A stretch of DNA of 64,000 bases. Source: Halicephalobus mephisto (Eukaryota > Nematoda > Chromadorea > Rhabditida > Panagrolaimidae). Location: positions 62,001-126,000 of the forward strand of contig SWDT01000020.1 in NCBI GenBank assembly GCA_009193035.1. The letters are read 5' to 3'. The position numbers and the translations under genes are program-made. The notes below the pieces were generated by a model. That model was not told where the DNA came from and did not search any database. It saw nothing but the letters and a program-made list of their open reading frames with translations. Numbering within the stretch: position 1 is the first letter of the stretch; every line of letters begins with the position of its first letter. Of this stretch, positions 22,875 through 35,104 are shown in pieces.

Positions 22875-23805
22875 ATGAAAACTGTCATCTTTGCTCTCTT
22901 GATCGTTCAACTCGCTGCTTGGCCTTTTGAGAGGTTTGTTAATTAATGTTTTACTTTGTTTATTTTTACTTTTTAGGTCTTTCGATTACGACAGTTATCC
23001 TCAGCCTGGAGGCTACGGCAGACCCCAAGGGGGCTATGGAAGACCCCAAGGGGGTTATGGAAGACCTCAAGGGGGTTACGGTAGACCCACTTATGGCCAA
23101 CCTGACCAATTCTACGGTCAGCAAGGAGGATACGGCAGACCCCAAGGGGGTTATGGAAGACCTCAAGGACCTTACCACGGCGGTTATCAGCCTTCTGGCG
23201 GACCTACCGGACCCGTCGCAGGACCTACTGGATCTTTCGGAGAACAACCTGGACCTGTCGCAGGACCTACTGGATCTTTCGGAGAAGAATCCGGACCTTC
23301 TACAGGACCTACTGGATCCTTTGATGGATCTGCTGGAACCAACTGGAACAATAACCAAAACCTCCCGAATCCAACTACCTTCGGGGACAGATTCGGGCCA
23401 AGCTTCGGTACTGGAAACCAATTCTCGACCCAGACCCCAGTTGAGCCCTCCGGAAAAGTCGTTGAAGGAGTTCCAACGGTCAACACCGGAGGTTCCTTCG
23501 ATATCGACACAACTGGAACCAAGACGTTCGCCGGATCCGGTTCTTCTGATTCCACTGTTCCTGAATCTGCTGTTCCTGAATCCACTTCTGATTCTTCTAC
23601 TGGACAGATGACAGAAATGGAACCTTCTGGAGATTCTGAAGTTCCTGAAGGAACAAATACAGAATTTTCAGGATCCTCTGGACTTTTCGGAGGAGCCGAA
23701 GCAGGGTCAGGAGCTGAAGCCGCTCCTCAGGAACCCCCCGTCGGGGACTCAGCCCCCGTCGTCGACCCTTCTGCCACAACCGACGATTCCCTCGTTTTGG
23801 GATGA
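22875..23805 (+). CDS. Secreted GGYGRPQ-repeat protein
   Basis: Two exons (22875-22933, 22977-23805) give 295 residues. The first exon encodes a signal peptide ([19 protein letters not shown]). Mature sequence opens with heptad repeats GGYGRPQ: four in a row, then [11 protein letters not shown], then two more. Next come three blocks of about 15 residues built on GPTGSF with GPVAG. The rest is Ser/Thr/Pro/Glu-rich and low in complexity, ending DSLVLG. There are no cysteines and no membrane segment. Gly/Tyr-rich repeats of this kind are typical of structural cuticle, eggshell or gland products; the exact role is unknown. The DNA repeats are near-identical 21-mers, so repeat number probably varies between strains. 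A TATA box and a 43-base intron support the model. Confidence 0.8.
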
Positions 23806-23829
23806 TTTTTATAAATCTAATTTTTTAAA

Positions 23830-24160
23830 TTATTTTTAATGATCTCAAATAAAATTTAATTTTTTTTACTTTTATGACGGATGTCAGTAAAATTCGATTT
23901 TTTTAAGTCGGACTTTTTTGAAAAAATTTTCGGCAATTCCAAAGAAGTCGTTTCAAGGCTCAATAGTTTCCATTTTTTCCTTGGGAATAGGCCATTTTTC
24001 CCGAGCTTGAGAATTCTTGATTTGATTTTGACAGCTGTTCTTTGTCAATCATTCTTTTATCCAAAAAAACAAATTAGTTCGAGAAAATTTATTTTTTGAC
24101 TGCTAATTTTATTTTAAAAAGTAATCCTACACAAGTGGTATCTATATCCATCAAACAAAA
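23830..24160. other. Intergenic region
   Basis: Holds the 3' flank of the GGYGRPQ gene (a 'caaataaaat' signal near 23848). A 72-codon open frame at 23881-24099 has no supporting splice site or family match and is not called. Confidence 0.4.
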
Positions 24161-24164
24161 AATT

Positions 24165-24555
24165 TCTTAATTTTCATATATGAAAATTTACTTTTTTAGT
24201 TTTTTTTATATATGAAAATTTATTTTTTTTTAATTTTTTTATATGAAAATTTACTTTTTTTTGACTTTCATATATGGAAATTTATTTTTTTTAAATTTTT
24301 TTATATGAAAATTTATTTTTTTTTGACTTTCATATATGGAAATTTATTTTTTTAGTTTTTTTATATATGAAAATTTATTTTTTTTAATTTTCATATATGA
24401 AAATTTACTTTTTTAGTTTTTTTTTATATGAAAATTTACTTTTTTAGTTTTTTTATATATGAAAATTTATTTTTTTTTGACTTTCATATATGAAAATTTA
24501 TTTTTTTTAAATTTTTATATATGAAAATTTATTTTTTTAATTTTATATATGACCG
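24165..24555. repeat. Tandem array of the palindrome TTCATATATGAA
   Basis: About a dozen imperfect copies of a 28-36 base unit: 'tttcatatatgaaaattta' plus a T-rich tract. The CATATATG core is perfectly palindromic. Copies lose or gain single T's and one half of the palindrome. Confidence 0.85.
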
Positions 24556-24733
24556 ATTTTTTTCGTATTGCTTTTTTAACTGATGTTTTATTTCCTAAAA
24601 ACGAAAATTTCGGATTTTTAATTTTCATAAATAGACTAATCTTGTTCATTTAGCTTTTGTATCTGCTATTTCGTCCATTGAAAACAGAAATCCAGTATTT
24701 GTAGTTTCCAAAAATAGATTAATTTTATTAAAA

Positions 24734-25459
24734 ATGATCAAAAATAACATTTTTCAATTTTTTTTGAACAACATCATCATCGAAACTTTGTTATTCGTCC
24801 TGAGTAAGTTTTTTAAGTTTTTTATTTTCAGAAAAAAAAATTTTTGTGGGATTTCTAGAGTCATGAATAACTCCCGAATTTTGTTCGAATTCAATTTCGG
24901 AAATAATTCGTTTTCAGTTTCGGCGAATCCCGACGGCGGAGTTCCGACGACCCGGATCAAAGGCCAAATTGCATGTTTTTCTTGTTTCGCAAAAAATAAC
25001 GGAAAAGTAAATCTTTATTCCTCAATCCCAGGACCTCAAAAAATCCAAAACATGACTGAAATAATTCAAATAATTAAAAACGCCGGCCTAAATTTGCCCG
25101 TTTTGGTCGACCGTTGTGCAGATACCGTATCCGCAAATAATCCTAATTTTTACGGAGCTGAAATTTACACTTGTCCCAACAGTCCTGAGGAACCAGGGGC
25201 CTGTGTGAAGCTGAAGGGCTACCGTAACGGAGAAGCCTTCGTTTACCGCGAATGCTGGAGCAGGATGTGGAAGGATAAACGAAAATTCAAACATGGATTT
25301 TCCGGAACTTGTTACAACGACGACTTCGTTCAATCCTTGTTTCAAAGCGAAAAAAACACTTTGTGCTTCTGCGAAGACGACTTGTGCAATTCCGCCCGGC
25401 CAAGTTACCTCATAACCTGGGTTGCTGTTACTTTAGTGTCGAAATTATGTATTTCGTGA
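24734..25459 (+). CDS. Ly6/three-finger-like GPI-anchored surface protein
   Basis: Two exons (24734-24803, 24918-25459) give 203 residues. The first encodes a hydrophobic leader (FFLNNIIIETLLFVL). The mature part starts ISANPDGG and carries a cysteine pattern of the Ly6/uPAR type: IACFSCFAK, DRCADTV, YTCPNS, GACVKLKG, RECWSRMW, GTCYND, and the closing LCFCEDDLCN, where a CCxxDxCN-like end is the usual hallmark. A hydrophobic C-terminus (YLITWVAVTLVSKLCIS) fits a GPI-anchor signal. Nematode proteins of this group (Sleepless/Quiver-like) sit on the outer cell surface and often modulate channels or receptors; no specific partner can be assigned. The 114-base intron is stop-free and in frame, so a retained form would lengthen the N-terminus by 38 residues. 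Confidence 0.7.
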   Translation: MIKNNIFQFFLNNIIIETLLFVLSKFFKFFIFRKKNFCGISRVMNNSRILFEFNFGNNSFSVSANPDGGVPTTRIKGQIACFSCFAKNNGKVNLYSSIPGPQKIQNMTEIIQIIKNAGLNLPVLVDRCADTVSANNPNFYGAEIYTCPNSPEEPGACVKLKGYRNGEAFVYRECWSRMWKDKRKFKHGFSGTCYNDDFVQSLFQSEKNTLCFCEDDLCNSARPSYLITWVAVTLVSKLCIS

Positions 25460-25544
25460 GTAAAAATAACAATAATCTTATGTCTTATATTATAAAACAA
25501 CAAAAACGGACGTTGTTATCGTTGGATCGGACACCTCATCCTCA

Positions 25545-26085
25545 ATGGGAAGCGCTTGGTCCCGAACGGATTGCCTTAACATTGACAAAGGAACATAGTT
25601 TACTTGGTCCCGAACGGATTCTTTCATAACTGATAAGGATATATAGTTTGCTTGGTCCCGAATGGATTCTTTCATAACTGACAAGGACATATAGTTTGTT
25701 TGGTCCTGAACGGATTCTTTCATAACTGATAAGGACATATAGTTTACTTGGTCTCGAACGGATTTTTTTTTATCACTGACAAGGACATATAGTTTGCTTG
25801 GTCCCGAACGGATTCTTTCATAACTGACAAGGACATATAGTTTGCTTGGTCCCGAACGGATTCTTTCATAACTTATAAAGGAACGTAATTTGCTTGGTCT
25901 CAAATGGATTTTTTTACCACTGACAAAGGAACGTAATTTGCTTGGTCCCGAATGGATTCTTTCATAACTGATAAGGACATATAGTTTGCTTGGTCTCGAA
26001 CGGATTTTTTTTACCACTAACAAAGGAGCATAGTTTGCTTGGTCCCGAACGGATTGCCTTAACATCGACAAAGGAGCGTGCAGTT
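25545..26085 (+). repeat. Satellite array, eleven ~48-base copies
   Basis: Unit: 'cttggtcccgaacggattct' plus 'ttcataactgataaggacat' and 'atagtttg'. Copies start near 25549, 25600, 25650, 25700, 25747, 25797, 25846, 25893, 25941, 25989 and 26037. The unit length is a multiple of three, so one minus-strand frame stays open for 235 codons (26197-25490). It has no leader and no family features. Confidence 0.9.
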
Positions 26086-26297
26086 CCTCTTGGCAGGAAG
26101 TTGATATATGTTTGTTTGTGTCGAGTCCGACACTATATTTTGCATTATGCCTAAGGCATCTATTATATAAATCCTTTTCTTCGAGAATCGATTTCATCTA
26201 GACATGGGTCGCTCGGCGTGACAAATATAACAGTTATGAAATTGTCTCGAAATGAATATTAGGAATCTCATGAAAACTACAGTAACCTGCTTGTATT

Positions 26298-26797
26298 ATC
26301 ACAGGTTTTCTGAAATCAAGTTCAGTTAAATGGAATCAACACTCAAAAGCTTCTGATTACGGTTTTCACATTATTTGATTCTGAGCGCAATCGATGGCAG
26401 AATTGCAATCCAACAGAAGATTGATTATAACTGAATATAATTAAAGTAGGTTTTCTGAAATGACACCTAAGTGAATAGAATTAATACGTAAGAGTCCCTG
26501 ATCACAATTCTCACATTATTTGATTCTAACTAATCACAATCGATGACAGGATTAGATTCCAATAGAAGATTGATCATAATTGAATATAATCAACGTGTTT
26601 GGACCTTGTTTGTTTCAAGTTGAAAAGGTATCAGTACGTTGATTATATTCAATTAGAATCAATCTTCTGTTGGAATGTAATCCTGCCATCGAGTGTGATT
26701 AGTTAGAATCAAATAATGTGAGAATTGTGATCAGGGACTCTTACGTATTGATTCCATTCACTTAGGTGTGATTTTAGAAAACCTGTGTTATCACACA
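26298..26797. mobile_element. Foldback (MITE-like) element, copy A
   Basis: Arms at about 26449-26602 and 26636-26782 are inverse complements. They share 'aagagtccctgatcacaatt' and 'ctcacattatttgattcta', and meet at a short asymmetric centre 'gtttggaccttgtttgtt'. A more diverged third half-copy (26300-26448) lies on the left. The outer ends 'tatcacaggttttctg' and 'aaaacctgtgttatcaca' are also inverted. No coding capacity. Confidence 0.8.
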
Positions 26798-26837
26798 ATC
26801 AACTGCTTCTAGAGCTTTCGAATGTTTCAATTTCACA

Positions 26838-26923
26838 ATGAATCGAATTTTCGCTTTGATACTGGTACTGACTACAGTAAACAAAGCGGATTTCCAAATC
26901 TGCAAATTCTGCATGACCGTTTG
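26838..26923 (+). pseudogene. Possible orphan first exon of a small secreted protein
   Basis: An ATG opens MNRIFALILVLTTVNKADFQ, a good signal peptide, then ICKFCMTV, and stops at a possible donor (TTTG|GTAATT). The CxxCxxxV start resembles saposin-like (SPP) proteins of nematodes. No matching second exon is found in the AT-rich 1.2 kb downstream, so it would be a remnant, or chance. Confidence 0.25.
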
Positions 26924-26929
26924 GTAATT

Positions 26930-27225
26930 TTAAACAGAAAAAGTCGAAAATTTTTGTTTTTTATTTTTCCAAAGATTTTCGGCTTAATTTTAATATTATT
27001 TTTAATTTTTATTATTTTTAAATAATTTTTTTGTTTTTTGTTCAAAAATTTATTTTCATCGAAAATATTTGAATTTTGAAAAGAAAAAGTCGAAAATTTT
27101 TGTTTTTTATTTTTCCAAAGATTTTCGGCTTAATTTTAGTATTATTTTAAATTTTAATTATTTTAAAATTATTTTTTTATTTTCAAAGATTTTCGGTTTA
27201 ATTTTAATATTATTTTAAATTACTC
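26930..27225 (+). repeat. Three tandem copies of a ~110-base AT-rich unit
   Basis: Units share 'gaaaaagtcgaaaattttt' and 'ccaaagattttcggcttaat', at about 26938, 27082 and (partial) 27184. Confidence 0.6.
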
Positions 27226-27534
27226 CAAAAATTTCGTTATTTACTATTGAATTAAGAAACTTCAATTTTGATATATCAATATTTTTAAAAATAAAAAAAT
27301 TCCTAAAAAATTTCATTTTCGACAAATACTTAATTTATTTAATTATTTTTAACTTTTTTGAAAGGTTAATCAAATTTAAAACAACAAGTTATTATTACTT
27401 TTATTTTACTATAACTTCCGCTTTACTCCATAATGATGTCAACTGCAACCTTGTTAATCTTTTATTTCCAACGTCGAAGGCTATACAGTAGTCAAAATCA
27501 AAGTCAAATTAAATTTTCGCATAATAATTAACCA

Positions 27535-27745
27535 AGTCGATCGAATGTTGCACGCAAACTGCGGATTTTATTTTTTTGATGTCGATCGGGCTGCCATAAT
27601 GTTGCACGCAAACTGCGAATTTTATTTTTAGATGTCGGTCGAGCTGCCATCATATTGCATGCAAAGTGCAGATTACACTTTTACTTTGATATCGGTCGAG
27701 TTGCCATAATGTTGCACGCAAACTGCGAATTTTATATTAATTTTG
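27535..27745 (+). repeat. Array of four GCACGCAA-type monomers (~55-60 bases)
   Basis: Each copy holds 'tgccataatgttgcacgcaa' then 'actgcgaattttattt' and a 'gatgtcgatcg'-like link. It is related to the array at 39.7-40.1 kb and the hairpin at 4.86 kb. The flank 27225-28175 is otherwise AT-rich with no supported gene. Confidence 0.75.
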
Positions 27746-28177
27746 ATAATGATGTCTGTTGATGTTTAATAAATTAACTAAATTTGATCGAATTTTCATC
27801 GGAAAAGTAAAATTTATTAAAATAAACATGATTATAGATAATACAGTATAGTGAGAGTTCGAGAACTAAGGGATAACTGTATTCAAAAGAACTAAGAAGT
27901 AAGATTAACGAAGATCTTGATTGATTCGAATCACAAAAATAAAATTCACAAAAATAAAAATAAAAATAAAAATTACAAAATATACCGGAATTGAAGTCCA
28001 AAATGAAGGTCGAAGGTCATTTTGGATAGTGTACTGAATTTATACACATAAATGCCCAGATTCTGGTCAGAGCTGAGATTGCAAAATTTTCGAAAATTTT
28101 GGAATGTTTTCAAAAAACTCGGGATTAATTAAAAAATAAAATAAATGAGAAATCCAGCTCATTTTTGATCTTGAAAA

Positions 28178-31100
28178 TTAGATCCGATAAGTTCTGGACA
28201 CGTTCGTCAAAGTCGAGTCGTCCCACTCGAGGCCCGGACGTCCTCCTGAGTGCGGCAACACGTCTGAATCCTCGTCGTCTTCTGTCATGTCTTCTTCGTC
28301 ACGATAGCTAAAATTATTTTTTTAATTTTTAAAATTTAAAAAAATTTTAAAATTTGTAAATTTTTTGAAAATTATTTTTAAATTTTAAAATTGTTTAAAA
28401 ATTTTTAAAATTTGTAAATTTTTTTAGATTTTTAAAAATTTAAAAATTTGTAAATTTTTTGAAAATTATTTTTTTAATTTTTAAAATTTAAAAATTTGTA
28501 AATTTTCTGAAAATTATTTTTTTTAATTTTAAAATTGTTTAAAAATTTTTTAGATTTGTGAATTTTTTAATTTTTAAAATTTTTTAGATTTCTAAATTTT
28601 TTAAAATTTTACACAATCTAGTGAAAAATTTGAAGAAATTAAAAAACTATAAAAGTTTTTGATAAGCTTTGAAATTTCTAGAATCTAATTAAAAACAAAA
28701 ACATAATAATTCTAATTTTAAAAATATTGAAAATATTAAAAATTTTAAATTTTAAAAAATGAATAATTTTAAAAACTCGTGTTGAGAGGGTTCTGTCCTA
28801 CCACGAAATTCGATTTTTTAAAATATGACAGTAATTATGAAATTTGATTTTTTAAAATATGAATAATTATGAAATTCGATTTTTTTAAATATGAATAATT
28901 ATGAAATTCGATTTTTTTAAATATGAATAATTATGAAATTCGATTTTTTTAAATATGACTAATTACGAAGTTCGACTTTTTTAAATATGACTAATTACGA
29001 AGTTCGATTTTTTATATATGACTAATTACAAAATTCGATTTTTTATATATGACTAATTACGAACCTTTCGTTATCACTGGAATCGTCTTCTTCGTCTTCT
29101 TCACTGAAGACAGCAGTAGGATTTTTCTCGATGTCTTCCAGAGGATTGAGAGTGATGTTCATTCCGCTGTCGTCCCATTCCATTCCTTCGGATTGGGACT
29201 TGCGTTTACGTCGACGAGGAAGCGGAGTGTCTCTCATTTTCATCACTCCGATCACCAGAAGTACGAGCAAAAATCCGACACAAATAACTACGACAATCGC
29301 AATAGCCCCTCCGGCAACGGCTCCTTGTCCGACTTCGTAGCCTCGGTGGGACAGCAGAGCTTTGGGTCTTGGAAGATCCATTTCTAGGATATTCTGAAGT
29401 CTGTTTGATTCAAAAGGTTGTTCAAATTGTTTTCCAAATTTTAAAACTTCTTCGTCGTTTTCGATGGACTCGACGATGGACTCGATGGACTTCATGGGGA
29501 CCCGTTCCACCGGGGCGTCCGGGACTTCAGACCCCCCTTCGATGGTCATAGTGACGGTGAATTCGTTACTGTAGATCTTAGATCCGGCCAGAAGACACTG
29601 TACAGTATACAGTCTTTTGTTGTAAGATTCCGGTCTAGTGTTAAAGTAGTGAATTTTCGAAAGGATATCCTTATATCCCTTCACAGTTTCCTCCCCCTTC
29701 AGCATGATGCCTTGTTTGTCGTGTTCAAAATCGACGTTCAAACTCGCGATCAAGGCCGCAGGACTGCTGAAGTACTCCAGATCCATATCCCGGCTCGGAT
29801 TCATGTACACCTTACACCAGGCCAATTTGCTTTCTTCAGTCACATCCGTCGGTTTTCCATTTTCATCTTCTTGAGTTACTGTAATCTGGAAATCCGGCAA
29901 CATTGATGTTCCTACTTTCAGACTTCGCTGATCCGTATTAATCAAATTCATTCCGCTGATGGACAAAATTTTTTTTTCTATTTTTTTTGATGAGATTTTA
30001 ATTTGAACAGGTTCGATGAAAATTTGTTTTCCATCTTCGCAAATTTGTTTCGCCGTAATTTCGATTTTTGCTTTTAAATTTTTGGAATTTTTAGAATTAA
30101 ATTTAATTTTTTTAATAAGTTTCGAAATTTCAATTTCGTCATTTGCCCTCAGGGTAAGTTCGTTTTGTTTCTTGTTGAACACAATAACATCACCAGATTT
30201 CAATTTGTCTTCAAAAATATCTAATTTTTCAGAAGGTTCATGATCACAATTTACGGCTTCTAATTTCTCGATTTTTCCAACAAGTAACTTCACTGATGAC
30301 AGATATCCATTGAAGTACTGTACCATCGTCTGGGTTCTTGCATGCCAACAGGCCCCTACAGTAAGCCTAGTTTTGAGATTTTTTGTTTCATGTAACGGCC
30401 AATCATCCAAAATTTCAGGATTTCGATCATTTTCCTCAAATTTTTTTCCATCAATATAAAGTTGAACATCATCAAGATTCTTAAATAATACAGTATAACT
30501 ATGCCATTCATTATCACAAATTTCCGAAGACGACCAACGCCATTCCGCGGCCCTGAATTCCGCCGTCGCATGTTCCGCTTCTCTCCGCAACAGAAGCTCC
30601 AGTTTGCAGTGCCGGATGTAAACTGCGAAATGATGTCGATTCAAGTCTAAAAAAAGAAATTTTCATATTCTAAAAAAATCCAAAAAAATTTTTTACGATT
30701 TTTAAAAATTCAAATTTTTTACGATTTTTAAAAATTTAAAATTTTTTACGATTTTTAAAAATCCAAAATTTTTTACGATTTTTAAAAATCCAAAATTTTT
30801 CTGATTTTTAAAAATCTAAATTTAATTTTGAAATTTTTTTTAAAAATTAAATAACATTCTGGAAAAGTTTAGAAATTTAGAGGATTTAAAATATCTAATT
30901 TTCAGAAGTTTCTAGTAGATTCTAGAAAATTTGGAATTTTCTATTTGATTCTGGAGGTTTTTTAGAAAATTAAACGAGATTCTGGAAGACTTCAGAAGCT
31001 TCAATGAGGATTTCAGAAGCCTTCAGAATTTTCTCAGAAAATATTTTAAGGATTTCAGAAGCCTTTAGAATTTTCTAAAATATTTTAGAATTCAGAATTT

Positions 31101-33593
31101 TCTACTGGATTCTGAAGTCTTCTATTCAATTTCAGAAGCCTTTAGAATCTTCTAAGAAAATATTTTAAGGACTTTAGAAGCCTTTAGAATTTTCTACTGG
31201 ATTCTGAAGTCTTCTATCCAATTCCAGAAGCCTTTAGAATCTTCTGTTAAATTCTAGAAAATCCTCAAAACTTTTATGAAATTCCAGAATTCTTCAGAAA
31301 CTAAAAAATATTTAAAAAACTTTAGAAAAACTGAAAATTATAAAAGTTAAAAAATTTCCAAAAACTTACGACTTTCGTCAGATTCACAAAGGATATTTTG
31401 TTTTGTTGATTGGTCTTCCTTAGTGCCTCTGGCATGTTTCATATTGAAACTAAGAGTGAATTTTTCTGGAATAGGAGCTTTGATCACGCTGGAAGGAACG
31501 ATGACACTGGTGCTTTTTCCGTCGAACATGAATTTTTCTTCTTGAAAAACGCTGTTTGTTTCGTCAGATTCTGAATTTTCTTCTTCATCGTCGTCATCAT
31601 CGTCATCTTCGTCTTCTGGAGAAAACGGAACAGATTTCTCAATTGGTTTTGCTAGAAGATCTACAGTATCCTTGTCGAGACCGCAAATGTTCGAATTCGG
31701 GCCTTCTGAAGTCAGGACGAATTTCGTTTCGACCTGTTTCGGGACACAGACGGATCCTTCGCTTCTGCAGAAGCTCAATTCGCTTTCGGGAAGAATAATT
31801 TTGTCTCCAGAAGTATATTCAAAATTTTCAATTTTAGAAATTTTTGAATGACATTTCGGAAGCACATTTACCGTAATCAAAGTCGATTTTGATCTTCTCA
31901 TTCCACAATCATGGGCCACAACCGTCAAAATATGACTTTGAGCATCACTGTAATTCAAAGGTACAATGTTCGACAAAATTCCATCATCACTGATTCTGAA
32001 CGGAGATTTTTCAAGTGCATTGGTGATTTCGTATCTGCAGATTGTACCGTATGGTTGACCGCAGTCCTTGTCACTGGCGTAGACCTTGGCAATGACCTTG
32101 TAAATATGGCCTTCTTCGGCGTCGAAACTGTACCATGGAGCTTCGAATTCTGGAGCATGATTATTTGTGTCTTTTACAGTAATTTTCAAAGAAACTGGTT
32201 CTGATCTTGAATTTTCATCGTGACATTTGATTCCGACAATTTTGATCGAAAATTCGTTTCGAGAACAATCCAAAACAAAACCATCTTTAACTTTCACAAT
32301 CGCCGTTCCTTCGTGTTCGTTTTGAACAACGACTTCAAACGGCAGGTCCTCTCCTGAAGTCGAAACCAACTCGTACTTGCACACAGGTCCTGAAAAAATT
32401 GTCAAAATTAATTTCCCCTGTGGCTTTTCATCTAAGAAACCATAGTTTAATTAGAATCAAATCCGGTTGGGTTTCGTTTCCACGTAGATAAGCCTTTGAC
32501 GTATTTCAGTCAACAACCTCAGAAACAGTAAAATTGACCTTTTTCTATCACCGTAAACATGAGTAATTTTAAAAAAATAAAATCTCAGAAAAAAAATTTT
32601 TTAAATCTTAGAAAAAATAAAATTTCTAAAATCTTTAAAAAAATAAAAATTTCTAAGATCTCAAAAAAATTAAAATTTTAAAACTTTCAAAATATTTAGA
32701 AAATTAAAATAATTCTAAAATTTCGAAATATTTAAGAAATTAAAGTTGAAAAAATAAAAAATTTTAAAACTTAAATAATTCTAAAATATTTTAAAAATTA
32801 AAATTTAAAAGTTTTTAAAAATTCTGAGACGACTTTTAAAAGTTTCGTAATCTTTATTGGGTACTGTAGAATATTAAAAAATTTCAGAATTTTTAAATGA
32901 TTTTTGAAAAATTCAAGAAAGTTTCGGAATCTGATTGGATTCTGGAGGTTTCTGTGAGATTCTAGGGATTTCCAGAATCCTCAACGGACATCTGGAAGTT
33001 TTTATAAAATCTTGAAAAATTTCCAGAATCTTCCACGAAATTCCAAAAAACTTTCGGAAATTTTTGAAATTTTAGAAATATTCTAGAAGCACTTATGCAA
33101 TTTTAGGAGATTCTGAAAATTTGAATTCAGTTTTAAAAATATTCCAGAAATTTTAGAATTTATAAAAATTGTAGAAATTTTACAGATTTTCAGAAACATT
33201 TTTTGAAATTTTAGAAATATCCCAAAATCACATGTGTAATCTTAGAAACTTCTAGAAATTTTTACATGCCTTCAGAAGCTTCAAATATTGGTTTTCTAAT
33301 ATTTCGGAAACCTTCATTGAAATTCTGAATACCTCAAAGGTTTTAATTTTAGAAAATTTTCGAAATTTAAATTGAATTTTAATTGTAAAAGTATTTACGG
33401 AATTTTAATTCAAAAACTAACCAGTTTCGGAGAGAATTGCTAATCTTGGAGCGATGCTGACGACTTGCTGGTCTTCCCGGATGAGTCCGATGAACTCGTC
33501 TGCCCCGTGGAGGTCGATGACGGGGGGCCGGTGCGAGTGTTTACAGTGGACCACGGCCAGGATCGCCAGAAGGGCGATTACCGTTGTCCTCAT
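28178..33593 (-). CDS. casy-1: Calsyntenin
   Basis: A type I membrane protein of the calsyntenin family, which links neuronal cargo to kinesin-1 and acts in synapses and learning in C. elegans. Four exons on the minus strand (33593-33422, 32389-31370, 30646-29065, 28307-28178) give 967 residues, matching the usual ~980. Signal peptide MRTTVIALLAILAVVHC. Two cadherin repeats follow, with DTNNHAPEFE as the calcium-binding DxNDNxPxF-type motif. An acidic Asp/Glu run precedes an LNS/laminin-G-like domain (NEWHSYTVLFKNLDDVQLYI). The membrane helix (about 838-865) is followed by RRRKRK. The tail has two WDDS motifs (MEWDDSGMN and, in the last exon, LEWDDSTLT), the kinesin light-chain binding type, separated by acidic residues. 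Introns of 1032, 723 and 757 bases are AT-rich; intron 3 has tandem 'gaaattcgattttttaaata' copies at 28810-29045. Confidence 0.95.
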
Positions 33594-33769
33594 TTCGCTT
33601 CGAGATCTTTCGTCTGAAAAAAAAAATAAAAATGAATTTATTCAATGTCACAAAAACCACGGAATCACGTGTTATTTCGTAATCCCCCAGAGGCATTGAC
33701 GTGAAGGTAGAAAATCCAGAAAATATTAAAAATTACACTAATACGGAAAATTAAAAAATGGAATTTTGG

Positions 33770-34480
33770 GATTTAGACAAAAAAGAAAAAAAACAGCGCG
33801 AGTCGACTCCGACGGAATTGCCAGAATTACCGTTTTTTCCACTTCCGCTCTCTCTGCGCGGCAATTTCAAATTTCGAAAATTATAATATTATGGAAATTA
33901 AAAGCAAAATTTAATACGAAATTATCTCGACACGAATTTTGAGGAATATGTAAAAAATAAAGTTTTAATGTGTGCAAAATTTTAGGATTTCGAAAAAAAC
34001 GAGAGTCGATTTTTATAATTGCCAGACTTATCGTTTTTTTGCTTTCACTCGCCCTTGCGCGGGAATTCAAAAATTTCAAAAAATTGATTTTTATAAAATT
34101 TTACAATTTTTTCGTTTTTATTCGTTTTTTTGCGCGGGAATTTAAAAAATTAATTTTTATAAAATTTTACAATTTTTTTGCGCAGGAATTCAAAAATTTC
34201 AAAAAATTAATTTTTTTAAATTTTAGGATTGTAGAAAAATTTAAATTTTCTCCAAAGTTGTCTCGACACGAATTTTTGGGATTTTATAAAAACGCGATGC
34301 GAATTTTCAAAGTTTTAAAAAAATTTTAGGATTTTAAAAATGAAAAAAACGCGAGTCGATTTCTGCGGCGATTTGCCAGATTTTCCATTTTTTATTTTTT
34401 GTTCGCTCTTGCGCGCGAATTTAAAAAATTAAATTTTTAAATTTTTTTTTTGCGCGTGAATTTAAAAAATTAAATTTTTT
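33770..34480 (+). repeat. Composite repeat R2, about three copies
   Basis: Repeated order: 'gcgagtcgattt', 'gccagattt/cttaccgtttttt', 'cgctcttgcgcg.gaattt', an AT-rich stretch, then 'ttgtctcgacacgaattttt'. Copies start near 33795, 34005 and 34345. Similar copies occur at 16830-17080 and 59090-59370. Confidence 0.6.
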
Positions 34481-34539
34481 TCTTGCGCGTGAATTTAAAA
34501 AAAAAAAAAAAATTCGTCAATTTTAAAATTTTTTTTGGA

Positions 34540-35100
34540 TCAATAAATGACGCGCGAACACCGTTGTCGCCAACGGCAAAGAGCGGAAAAACTGGCACTT
34601 GCTCGAGTTCTCTAAGTAGAATTCTCGACGCCTCTTCATAGTGCCTTTTTGACACGAACTGCTGCCGTCTGTCCCCCCTCCGACCGCGGCATACAGAATT
34701 AGCCAACTTGGGCCTGGCCTCTAGATGAGATTAATCGCGTCAAAACAACCGCCAAGCCTAAATTAACGGAAAAACTGACTTCATTAAAGTTTGGAAGAGA
34801 ATCAATTAAAACAGAGGACTTCGGAAGGAAACGGTAGGCCTCAGTCCAGGGACATCGCGACAAGATAAAAAAAAACTCAAATGCCACAGGGCACGGGATG
34901 GATTTTAATTTTCGATTTTACACAAAAATACACATTTCGGGATTACGGTAATTAAAGTCCGGGAGATTACAGATAAGGATGCCGCGTTTCAGAAGTCACG
35001 CATGGGTGCGGTCAAGACACGAGGTTTTGGGTATTTTCAAAGTTGTGTGACATTTTCTGTCCCAAGCATTTATGTTTCAGTTTTACACACAAAAAACGCA
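34540..35100. other. GC-richer island upstream of casy-1, function unknown
   Basis: Bases 34540-34900 are more complex and GC-rich than their surroundings. Short minus-strand frames exist but show no splice site, leader or family motif. It could be regulatory DNA or a non-coding transcript. Confidence 0.25.
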
Positions 35101-35104
35101 CATT

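Noticed and set aside
22966..23421. Antisense and alternate-frame ORFs over the GGYGRPQ gene
   Set aside because: Shadow frames of a 21-base repeat; the sense frame has signal peptide, TATA box and intron.
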